From: Bacillus sp. FJAT-26390 | GTDB taxonomy: Bacteria; Bacillota; Bacilli; Paenibacillales; Paenibacillaceae | Direction: 5' to 3' | Length of the DNA stretch: 64,000 nucleotides | Assembly (NCBI RefSeq): GCF_001682865.1 | Contig: NZ_MAQX01000001.1 | Location: 558,001 to 622,000 of the forward strand | Shown: positions 1-7,195 of the stretch, in pieces | How positions within the stretch are numbered: the stretch's first letter is position 1 | How the letters are laid out: each line of letters starts with the position of its first letter | Program-made: the position numbers and the translations under genes | Notes under the pieces: model-generated | Told to the model about the DNA's origin: nothing | What the model saw: the letters and a program-made list of their open reading frames with translations, nothing else | Database searches by the model: none

Positions 1-1
1 G

Positions 2-1033
2 CTTATTGATCGAATCCGCTCGGAGACGGCTGCCAGCAACCGCAATAATGTAACGCGAACCGAGGCATACCGCAGCGTGTATTTTCGCATGCCGGAGCTG
101 CACTGGGCGTTTCTTGCCCATATGGTGTCGCGCAACGGCGGCTGGAACATGACGGATTTGCAAGGGGAGTGGCTGCCATTGCTGCTGACGCCCGAGCAGC
201 GGGAGGCGGTGTTCCGTTTTTTGGAGCAGGCGAACGCTTTGATCTTTCAGGATGCTTATCCGCAGCTGCTGCTGTACGAATGGAGCCGGCGCGAGGGCAG
301 GAGCCTGTTCCATCTGCTGCCTGCTTTTGGCGTATCGGCTTTTATGGCACCGGTTTGGAAGCAGTTCTGGCGTGACCGCGACCCCGTGCCGCTAACGATT
401 GCGCTAATCGTAAACGAGCAGCATTATATCGAGCAGCGTGTCGTGCAGCAGCCTTATTTTCGCGAAAAGGTGCTTCATACGCTGTTTTTTGGACTGCAAT
501 CGCTGCTGCAATTGAACGGCGTGATTTTTCCTTATGGGAATGGGCAAGGAAAAGGCGATGAAGCCGAAGTGCTGAGGCTCTCCGGGCTCATCTTGGAGAG
601 CTTCGAAAATTTGCATGAGCGAATTGAATTCGGCAAGCGTCTTTATGCGCTGCTGTTTGGCATCCCCCGTGTGCATGACGGTGCTAAATGTTTTGCGGGA
701 GCGGTTAAGCATAGCGGCTCGCGTGCCGACTATGCGCCCCATATGTTCGCTCGCGTTCGCAAGGGGCCGCCGCAGCGCGTCTATGTGGAGCGCCTCCTTG
801 GCGGGCGGCTGAGGCCTGGAGCGGAACCGATCTACAGTCCGGAGCTTGGCTCGGCGTGGGGCGACCAGCCGGTTGGGCCGCCTGAGCTTGGCGATTGGTT
901 TAAGTCGGCAGACGATATCGCGCCTTATTTTGAGAAGCTGCCGCTGCCGCATTCCTTTGAGATTACGAATGAATACGGGCTTATGCTTAATAAGATTGAG
1001 CTGGCTGTCCTTGCGATGCAGCGGGGGAAATAA
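2..1033 (+). CDS. DUF2515 family protein (YppC-like), 5' truncated by window edge
   Basis: The reading frame is open from the first bases of the window, so the true start lies upstream; a GTG at position 77 is internal, because the translated bases before it continue the same conserved region (NRNNVTRTEAY). The block HWAFLAHMVSRNGGWNMTDL is what I recall as the hallmark of the DUF2515 family, typified by B. subtilis YppC, whose function is unknown. No signal peptide or clear membrane segment is visible in the part seen. It ends with TAA at 1031-1033 and is followed by a strong hairpin. Family assignment is from memory of the motif and has not been searched. Confidence 0.75.
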   Translation, partial: LIDRIRSETAASNRNNVTRTEAYRSVYFRMPELHWAFLAHMVSRNGGWNMTDLQGEWLPLLLTPEQREAVFRFLEQANALIFQDAYPQLLLYEWSRREGRSLFHLLPAFGVSAFMAPVWKQFWRDRDPVPLTIALIVNEQHYIEQRVVQQPYFREKVLHTLFFGLQSLLQLNGVIFPYGNGQGKGDEAEVLRLSGLILESFENLHERIEFGKRLYALLFGIPRVHDGAKCFAGAVKHSGSRADYAPHMFARVRKGPPQRVYVERLLGGRLRPGAEPIYSPELGSAWGDQPVGPPELGDWFKSADDIAPYFEKLPLPHSFEITNEYGLMLNKIELAVLAMQRGK

Positions 1034-1104
1034 AACGGCGGAACGAATGGCATGCGCTATTGAGTCTAATATTGAATTTTATTCAGCTATCGATCGTCAC
1101 ATAG

Positions 1105-1150
1105 AACAAGGAGCTGCCCAGCCTTCGCGCTTGGCAGCTCCTTGTTTTGA
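1105..1150. terminator. Bidirectional Rho-independent terminator
   Basis: The arms AACAAGGAGCTGCC (1105-1118) and GGCAGCTCCTTGTT (1133-1146) are perfectly complementary over 14 bp with a 14-nt loop. It sits between two convergent genes and has a short T run on the plus side, so it probably serves both. Confidence 0.85.
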
Positions 1151-1168
1151 ATGAATGGTTTAGAGACA

Positions 1169-1495
1169 TTATTCCTCGGCTGCGGCGCCCTCGATATCCC
1201 GAATCGAGAACCATTCGCCATCGACCATAAAGCGGCCTTTCAGCTGATCGACCCGATCGACGATGCCGACGACGGTCAGCTCCTCCAGCGGATGGAACAG
1301 GCGAAGCGTGATGGAGTGGCGCTGCTGCAGCGATTCGTTCACGAAGCGGGCTACATTTTCCCACTCCTGCTCGTCAAGCTCTACGCGCTCCCGCTGCCTG
1401 AGTGATTTCTCATGCTCATTAATGGCGACCTTGTGCTCGGGCAGCATCATGCGGCTCGACTCCCAAAGCCCGTTGCCTTCAAGTTTCTTTCTCAT
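1169..1495 (-). CDS. YolD-like family protein
   Basis: A small 108-residue protein, rich in charged residues in the middle and with a C-terminal part (VVGIVDRVDQLKGRFMVDG) that resembles the YolD-like family. These proteins are typically encoded next to Y-family polymerases (for example yolD-uvrX and the yqjW-yqjX pair of B. subtilis); their role is not established. The start ATG overlaps the stop of the upstream polymerase gene by 4 nt (1492-1495), so the two are probably translationally coupled and share the SOS-controlled promoter near 3000. The downstream end faces the terminator at 1105-1150. Confidence 0.85.
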   Translation of the reverse strand: MRKKLEGNGLWESSRMMLPEHKVAINEHEKSLRQRERVELDEQEWENVARFVNESLQQRHSITLRLFHPLEELTVVGIVDRVDQLKGRFMVDGEWFSIRDIEGAAAEE

Positions 1496-2757
1496 TTGTA
1501 ATGTCCTCCGATCTTCTCCGAGCGATGCAGCGCTTGCCCAGCGGGAGAGACGGATACGGCTCTTAAAATAACGGCGTCCCCGTACTTCTTCTTCAAGGCA
1601 TCCGTCGCCCTCTCAAGCGCCATCGTCTTCTCGCGGTCTGGGTCAAACAGCGAGAGCTGGTACTCGTCATCCTGCGAAAATTGCGACAGGCTGATGCCGA
1701 CCTTTCTTACGGGGTAGCCGTCCCAGTGCCGCAGCACCAGCTGCACCGCGGCGCGGTAAACCTGGTTGGTGACGTTGGTCGGATCGTCCATTTTCATTTG
1801 GCGGCTAAAGCCGGTCGGGCGGTCATAGTCGGCTCCCATCAATCCCACAGACACGACATGCCCCATATAGCCTTTGCCGCGGCAGCGCTGGCACACAAGC
1901 TCCGTCAGCTCAAGCAGCACAACCTTGATTTCCTCCAGCTTGCCGTAGTCCCGGGGCAGCGTCATCATATGCCCAACCGCCTTCGGGGCAACCTGATGCG
2001 TTCCCGGCGTAACGGGGCTGTCATCGATGCCGTTGGCAATACGCCAGTACAGCTCGGCGTTAATGTCGGAGTTTTTGCCGAATTTGCGGCGCATCATCAG
2101 CTTCAGCTTATCCAGCGGCGTTGCCGCTAGCTTGCCGATCGTATCGAGCCCCATCGCATTAAAATGGCGCGTCATACGGCTGCCGACCATGAACATTTTG
2201 GCGGTGGGCAGCGTCCATAGCGTATCTTGAAGCTTATCCTTCGAGAGGATGTAAATGCCCGATTCGTTTTTCTTTGCATAGTTGTCGCAGGCCGTCTTCG
2301 CCAAAATTTTATTTTCCGCGATGCCAAAGCGGGTGTATATGCCAAGCTCCGCAAAAATGCGAGTCTGGATATGATGCGCCAGCTCCTCCGCCGACCCATA
2401 CAAATGCAGCGAGCCTGTCACATCGAGAAACTGCTCATCGATCGAATAAGGCTCGACGAGGTCGGTATACGACTGATAAATGCGCGTAATAGTCATGGAA
2501 ATATCGATATACAGCTGCATGCGCGGTCTAATGATTACCAAATTCGGACACTTCGCAAGCGAATCGCCGAGTCTCTCCGCAGTGGTTACTCCAAATGACT
2601 TGGCGATCGGGCAGGCGGCGAGAATGATGCCGGACCTGCGTTCGGGATCGCCCGCCACGACAACCGGCAAATCGCGGTACTCGGGATGCTCCGCCTTCTC
2701 CACCGACGCATAAAACGATTGGCAATCCGCGAGCATGATGGCTTTATTAAGAGACAT
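1492..2757 (-). CDS. Y-family DNA polymerase (UvrX/YqjW-like)
   Basis: A 421-residue translesion polymerase that copies damaged templates during the SOS response. The palm carboxylates are visible: LADCQSFYASVE (Asp about residue 11) and YSIDEQFLDVTG (Asp-Glu about residues 106-107). A helix-hairpin-helix region (TIGKLAATPLDKL) and a little-finger region follow, and the length is normal for the family. Linkage to a YolD-like gene points to the UvrX/YqjW (PolY2) branch rather than classical DinB/Pol IV. The 11-nt overlap with the upstream small gene and the two LexA boxes near 2977-3012 indicate a damage-inducible operon. Confidence 0.92.
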   Translation of the reverse strand: MSLNKAIMLADCQSFYASVEKAEHPEYRDLPVVVAGDPERRSGIILAACPIAKSFGVTTAERLGDSLAKCPNLVIIRPRMQLYIDISMTITRIYQSYTDLVEPYSIDEQFLDVTGSLHLYGSAEELAHHIQTRIFAELGIYTRFGIAENKILAKTACDNYAKKNESGIYILSKDKLQDTLWTLPTAKMFMVGSRMTRHFNAMGLDTIGKLAATPLDKLKLMMRRKFGKNSDINAELYWRIANGIDDSPVTPGTHQVAPKAVGHMMTLPRDYGKLEEIKVVLLELTELVCQRCRGKGYMGHVVSVGLMGADYDRPTGFSRQMKMDDPTNVTNQVYRAAVQLVLRHWDGYPVRKVGISLSQFSQDDEYQLSLFDPDREKTMALERATDALKKKYGDAVILRAVSVSPAGQALHRSEKIGGHYK

Positions 2758-2956
2758 TTCGGCTCACCAGCTCTGCCGCTAATATATTTGCCGCAAGAAA
2801 GACGCGCTGTGCGCCCGAGTCGATGCAAAAGGCTCTAACGTAGCCGTTTCTCACCGATAGGACCCGAATTCTTCGTTTCGTAAACTTGCCTTTTTTGCTC
2901 ATATAAATCACATCAACGACACAACCGATTACGCTGAACCATTTTTCTAATGTCAT
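2747..2956 (-). CDS. Small WYL-like (SH3-fold) protein, first gene of the SOS operon
   Basis: A 69-residue protein. The ATG at 2954-2956 was chosen because GGAGGG lies 7 nt upstream; a longer frame reaching 3166 would run through the LexA boxes. The segment VVDVIYMSKKGKFTKRRIRV followed by a hydrophobic stretch ending in ANILAAEL resembles the small SH3-like C-terminal part of WYL-domain proteins (ligand-binding or RNA/DNA-binding beta barrels). The gene overlaps the polymerase gene by 11 nt, so it is co-expressed with it. A regulatory or accessory role for the polymerase is inference from position only. Confidence 0.65.
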   Translation of the reverse strand: MTLEKWFSVIGCVVDVIYMSKKGKFTKRRIRVLSVRNGYVRAFCIDSGAQRVFLAANILAAELVSRNVS

Positions 2957-2976
2957 GATGTATCCCTCCAAGATAA

Positions 2977-3012
2977 GAACGTTTGTTCTTATTATATACA
3001 GAACATTCGTTC
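2977..3012 (-). promoter_or_regulatory. Two LexA (SOS) boxes flanking a -10 element
   Basis: GAACGTTTGTTC at 2977-2988 and GAACATTCGTTC at 3001-3012 both fit the Bacillus LexA/DinR core GAAC-N4-GTTC exactly. Between them, on the minus strand, lies TATAAT (complement of 2991-2996), so LexA bound at either box would block the promoter of the small protein / polymerase / YolD operon. No good -35 hexamer is seen. Confidence 0.88.
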
Positions 3013-3154
3013 TTATACTAGTGGTTTTTTGTGGATGTTTTTTACAAAGACTGGCACGTTCCTCTGGCGATAGGTGACGTTTGAAATAGCGGCGTACATA
3101 TTTAAATCCATATTGCGCCAAAATAGAAGCAACATGGAAATGAAAGGTGCCGTT

Positions 3155-4702
3155 ATGAACAAACAAAATGCAGAGACGTTAACGCCGTTTAGTCCATCGC
3201 TGCATGCGAATCTGGAAACGATCCGCGATCGGTTCGGCGGAAGCTCGGATATTGTGATCCGCATGTTTCGCAGCGATGCGGCCCCCGATCGCGAAATCGC
3301 GATTATATATGTGGATGGAATCGTGGATTCGGAAACGATTAACGAAAGCGTCATGGAGCCGTTAATGTCGATGAAGCTGCCGGACCATGTATTCGTGAAG
3401 GGCGGCAAGCTGCTGGAGGCGCTTCGCAGCTGCATCGTGTCAATCGGATCGGTACAGGATATTCGTTCGTTGGAGCAAGCGCTCCAGTATATGACGGACG
3501 GGCTATGCGTCATTATGGCAGACGGGAGCGCTGCGGCATTAACTGCGGATGTCGGCGGAGGCGAGCAGCGCAGCGTTACGATTCCGCAGACCCAGACGGT
3601 TATTCGGGGGCCGCAGCATGGCTTTGTCGAAAGCATTCGAACGAATATCAGTTTAATACGGCGCATCATTCGTTCTTCGGACCTGCATGTGCAGGTGCAT
3701 AAGATCGGCCGTCAGACGCATACGAACGTGGGCGTGCTCTATTTGCACGGCGTAGCGGATGAAGGAATCGTTAAGGAGGTTTACCGCAGGCTGGCGGCAA
3801 TCGAAATAGACGGCGTGCTGGAGAGCGGATATATTGAGGAGTTTATTCAAGACGAGACCTTCACGCTTTTTCCGACGCTGCTGAATTCAGAGCGTCCCGA
3901 TACGGTTGCAGCCGCGCTGCTTGAAGGCAGAGTGGTGGTCATGGTCGACGGATCGCCGATGGCGTTGATGGCGCCAACGACTTTTTTTACCTTTTTCCAG
4001 TCGCCTGAGGATTATTACCAGAGATACGATATTGCGACGTTCGTACGCATGATCCGTTATGGCGCGTATGTGATTTCGATTCTGCTGCCTGCCCTATATA
4101 TCGCAGTGACGACCTATCATCAGGAGATGCTTCCGACTACGCTGCTTATTAGTCTAGCGGCGCAGCGGGAAGGCATTCCGTTTCCAGGCTTGCTCGAGGC
4201 GCTTCTCATGGAGGTTACGTTCGAGGTACTGCGCGAGGCGGGACTTCGGATGCCGCGGGCAATCGGCCCGGCGATCTCAATCGTTGGCGCTCTCGTGCTC
4301 GGCCAGTCTGCCGTGCAAGCAGGCATCGTATCGGCGGGTATGGTTATCGTGGTATCCTTCACGGCTATTTCCAATTTCGTTATGCCTGAGTTCAATATGG
4401 CGGCAACCTCACGCATTATCCGGTTCGCCTTCATGATTATGGCAGGCATTTTCGGCTTCTTCGGCATATTCATATCCGTGCTGATTATGCTTATCCATCT
4501 CGCATCGCTGCGCTCTTTCGGGGTGCCGTACATGTCTCCGATCGCGCCAGGGCCAACCAAGCAAGGGATATGGAGAGACGTGTTCGTGAGGCTGCCCTGG
4601 TGGGCAATTGTGCTTCGGCCTCTTGATTTGAACCTGCGCAATCCGAAGCGGCGCCCGAACGGAAAAAAACCGCCGGCACAGCGACACTCCGGCAAGCCGT
4701 AA
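3155..4702 (+). CDS. gerKA: Spore germination protein, GerA/GerKA subunit A
   Basis: The A subunit of a germinant receptor in the spore inner membrane. The start ATG at 3155 has AAAGGTG just upstream; an in-frame ATG at 3134 and a farther one at 3074 are less well placed. The product is 515 residues, a normal length. The soluble N-terminal half (to about residue 285) contains the two-subdomain region typical of the family, and the C-terminal half has several membrane segments including the conserved QREGIPFPGLLEALLMEVTF region. It is followed at 18 nt by the C subunit and then the B subunit, a complete receptor operon. Expression in the forespore (sigma G) would be expected, but I could not identify a convincing sigma G promoter. 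Confidence 0.93.
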   Translation: MNKQNAETLTPFSPSLHANLETIRDRFGGSSDIVIRMFRSDAAPDREIAIIYVDGIVDSETINESVMEPLMSMKLPDHVFVKGGKLLEALRSCIVSIGSVQDIRSLEQALQYMTDGLCVIMADGSAAALTADVGGGEQRSVTIPQTQTVIRGPQHGFVESIRTNISLIRRIIRSSDLHVQVHKIGRQTHTNVGVLYLHGVADEGIVKEVYRRLAAIEIDGVLESGYIEEFIQDETFTLFPTLLNSERPDTVAAALLEGRVVVMVDGSPMALMAPTTFFTFFQSPEDYYQRYDIATFVRMIRYGAYVISILLPALYIAVTTYHQEMLPTTLLISLAAQREGIPFPGLLEALLMEVTFEVLREAGLRMPRAIGPAISIVGALVLGQSAVQAGIVSAGMVIVVSFTAISNFVMPEFNMAATSRIIRFAFMIMAGIFGFFGIFISVLIMLIHLASLRSFGVPYMSPIAPGPTKQGIWRDVFVRLPWWAIVLRPLDLNLRNPKRRPNGKKPPAQRHSGKP

Positions 4703-4720
4703 AGAAAGGGAGGAACGGCA

Positions 4721-5932
4721 ATGACTAAATGGAAGCTGCTGCTGCCGCTGATTGTGTGCTTGCTGGCTGCCGGCTGCTGGAATCGGGTAGAGCTCAATGA
4801 TATTGCCGTAATTTCCGCAACCGGAGTGGATTGGAAGGACGGGAACTGGGTGCTGACGTATCAGGTTGTCATTCCGCAAGCCATTTCCAGCCAGAGCGCT
4901 TCAAGCAACTCGGCGTCGGTAAACGTGTTTTCCACGAAGGGCGAGAGCTTCCGCAGCGCAGTCAGCAAAGCGAGCCAGGAAACGTCGCGTCGCCTGTACT
5001 TCTCGCATACTCAAATCATCATTATTGGGCAGGAAGCTGCCCGCAAGGGGCTGGGGCCGCTGCTCGACACGTATCTTCGCAATCATGATTCCCGCGAGAC
5101 GGTGAGTGTGTACTTGTCGAAGGGGAGCGCGCGCCGAATGCTCGAGCAGCTCATTCCGCTTGAGAAAATACCTGCTTCAGCCATTCAGCGCATGATCACA
5201 AACGAGGAGCTGAACAGCTCGATCTTCCGTCAAATGACGGTGCATCAAGTGATGATGGACTTGCTGGGCACCACCCATGCTACAGGACTGCCGGGATTGG
5301 TCGTGGCAGGGACTACCGAGAGCATGGATACGGTTGGAAAGCTCTCGCGCACCAACACGCCGTCTAAGGTCAGGTTATATGATTTGGGATTGATTGCAGG
5401 CGACAAGCTGGTAGGCTGGATTAACAATGAAGAAAGCCAAGGCGTGATGTGGCTTGCAGATCATGTGAAAAAAGCGACGATCCCCTTTGCATGCGCGGCG
5501 GATGGGGAAGGACAGAAGAACTCGACTATCCGGATTACGCATGCAAAAACCAAGCTGCGTCCAGAGCTGTCAAACGGCAAGTGGATCATGCATGTGAATG
5601 TGAGCTCGGAAGGGACGCTGATGGAATACAACTGCGCGGGCGAGCTTGCGAAGCCGCGGCAGGTCGATCAGGTCGAGCGGCTCATTGAACGGGAGATTGC
5701 TTCGATTATGGAGAAAGGCTGGAAGGCCGTCAGCAAGCACCGGGCTGATGTGCTGGGCTTCGGCAATGTGATTCATGAAAGGTATCCGAAGCAGTGGTCG
5801 AAGTCGCGAGAGAACTGGATGGAAATTTTCCCTAACACGGAAGTGAAAATTGCGGTAGAGGTTAAGCTTCTATCGACAGGCATGAGCGGAAGCGGCTTTA
5901 AGAAGGAGCAGAAGAAGAAGGGAAGCTCATAA
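4721..5932 (+). CDS. gerKC: Ger(x)C family spore germination lipoprotein
   Basis: A 403-residue lipoprotein, the C subunit of the germinant receptor. The N-terminus has a short hydrophobic stretch and the lipobox LLAAGC with the lipidated Cys at position 19, followed by CWNRVELND, typical of Ger(x)C proteins. A GGGAGG ribosome binding site precedes the ATG. It lies between the A and B subunit genes, the A-C-B order often seen for GerK-type operons. The Lys-rich C-terminus (KKEQKKKGSS) is ordinary for these proteins. Confidence 0.93.
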   Translation: MTKWKLLLPLIVCLLAAGCWNRVELNDIAVISATGVDWKDGNWVLTYQVVIPQAISSQSASSNSASVNVFSTKGESFRSAVSKASQETSRRLYFSHTQIIIIGQEAARKGLGPLLDTYLRNHDSRETVSVYLSKGSARRMLEQLIPLEKIPASAIQRMITNEELNSSIFRQMTVHQVMMDLLGTTHATGLPGLVVAGTTESMDTVGKLSRTNTPSKVRLYDLGLIAGDKLVGWINNEESQGVMWLADHVKKATIPFACAADGEGQKNSTIRITHAKTKLRPELSNGKWIMHVNVSSEGTLMEYNCAGELAKPRQVDQVERLIEREIASIMEKGWKAVSKHRADVLGFGNVIHERYPKQWSKSRENWMEIFPNTEVKIAVEVKLLSTGMSGSGFKKEQKKKGSS

Positions 5933-5948
5933 TCGGAAAGGAGACCGT

Positions 5949-7031
5949 ATGCAGCAGATCGGGAAAAATCAGCTTTCAATTTTGATCATCGTATTTTTGA
6001 TCGGCAGCACGCCATTGTTCGAGCTTGGCATCAAGGCGAAGCAGGACGCATGGATGGCGATGACGCTGGCTGCGTTAGCCGGCCTGCTGCTTACAGTTAT
6101 TTATGTCCGCATACAGAAGCGCTCTCCCGAATCGGAGCTTGCCGAGCTTTACATCATGCATTTTGGAAAATGGATCGGCGGCTTTGTTGGCCTTATGCAC
6201 GCGCTCTGGTTTGCGTACGAATCGATGCGCAACGTAAGGGATGTCGGCGAGCTCACGATGATGGCGCTGCTTTCTTTTACGCCGAAGTGGATTGTCATGC
6301 TGCTCATTTTGAGCGCTGCAGCTTATACCGTAAGCAAGGGACTTGAAGTGTTTGTCCGCGTCGTACAGCTGTTGTTTCCTATAGCAGCGCTTAGCTACAT
6401 GGGCATTATTTTATTTCTGTTCATTGCCAAATTGCCGAAAATCTCGCACCTGTTTCCGCTCCTCGAGAATGGAATTGGGCCTGTAGTAAAGGCGGCATTT
6501 CCGGATTTATTGTCTTTTCCCTTTGGGCAGACGATTATTTTTTTCGTTTTCTGGAAGCATGTCAGCGAGAAAAAAATTATCGGACGCGTCTCCTATTTAT
6601 CTTTTATAGGGGTTTCGATGTTTCTTATCTTTATGAATGCGCTCACGATTTGCGTTCTTGGACCGGAGATAGCTGCGCTTACGGCGCTGCCTCTGCTTGA
6701 GGTTGTGCAGTTAATCAGGCTGGCCAACTTTCTGGAGCGGCTTGACGTCATTGTAACGCTGCTCTTGTTTATAGGGCTTTATGTGAAAATGACCGCGCTA
6801 TATATGGCTTCGGTATTCACGTTTAACGTCATAACCGGCATTGCCTATCGCTATTGCGTGATGCCGATTGGCATCATCATCTACGCCGCTTCGTTTTTGG
6901 AGAGAAATAATACGATGCATATATGGATCGGCCTTGATATTACGCTGAAGGTTGCCCCGATATTTCAGGTTTTGCTGCCGCTGCTTATGCTTATCGTAGG
7001 CATACGAAAAAAATATAAAGCGGCAGCGTAG
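5949..7031 (+). CDS. gerKB: Spore germination permease, GerAB/GerKB subunit
   Basis: A 360-residue, highly hydrophobic protein with about ten predicted membrane segments, the B subunit of the germinant receptor, related to the amino acid/polyamine/organocation transporter superfamily. The start region IGKNQLSILIIVFLIGSTPL fits the usual N-terminus. It is 16 nt after the C subunit gene with a GGAAAGGAG site. It is the last gene of the operon; no clear terminator follows in the 164-nt gap before the next gene. Confidence 0.93.
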   Translation: MQQIGKNQLSILIIVFLIGSTPLFELGIKAKQDAWMAMTLAALAGLLLTVIYVRIQKRSPESELAELYIMHFGKWIGGFVGLMHALWFAYESMRNVRDVGELTMMALLSFTPKWIVMLLILSAAAYTVSKGLEVFVRVVQLLFPIAALSYMGIILFLFIAKLPKISHLFPLLENGIGPVVKAAFPDLLSFPFGQTIIFFVFWKHVSEKKIIGRVSYLSFIGVSMFLIFMNALTICVLGPEIAALTALPLLEVVQLIRLANFLERLDVIVTLLLFIGLYVKMTALYMASVFTFNVITGIAYRYCVMPIGIIIYAASFLERNNTMHIWIGLDITLKVAPIFQVLLPLLMLIVGIRKKYKAAA

Positions 7032-7195
7032 CGGCAATTGATGAAGGGCATTTCTCACAGAAACGGCAGCCCCGACATATTTTATGGATACAGATCGAAA
7101 TATGAGCATAGGAAACGGCTTATATTTCATCGCGATACGAGCATTGCCGCCGACGGACTGCGTAAGCCGTTTACGCTTGCTTGAGGGGGATACGC

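Noticed and set aside
404..952. 182-codon minus-strand frame inside the DUF2515 gene
   Set aside because: It is antisense to a conserved frame, with no ribosome site and Arg/Leu-rich composition typical of a shadow.
3074..3154. Upstream extension of gerKA
   Set aside because: No ribosome site at 3074 and the extra residues do not fit the family; ATG at 3155 has AAAGGTG.
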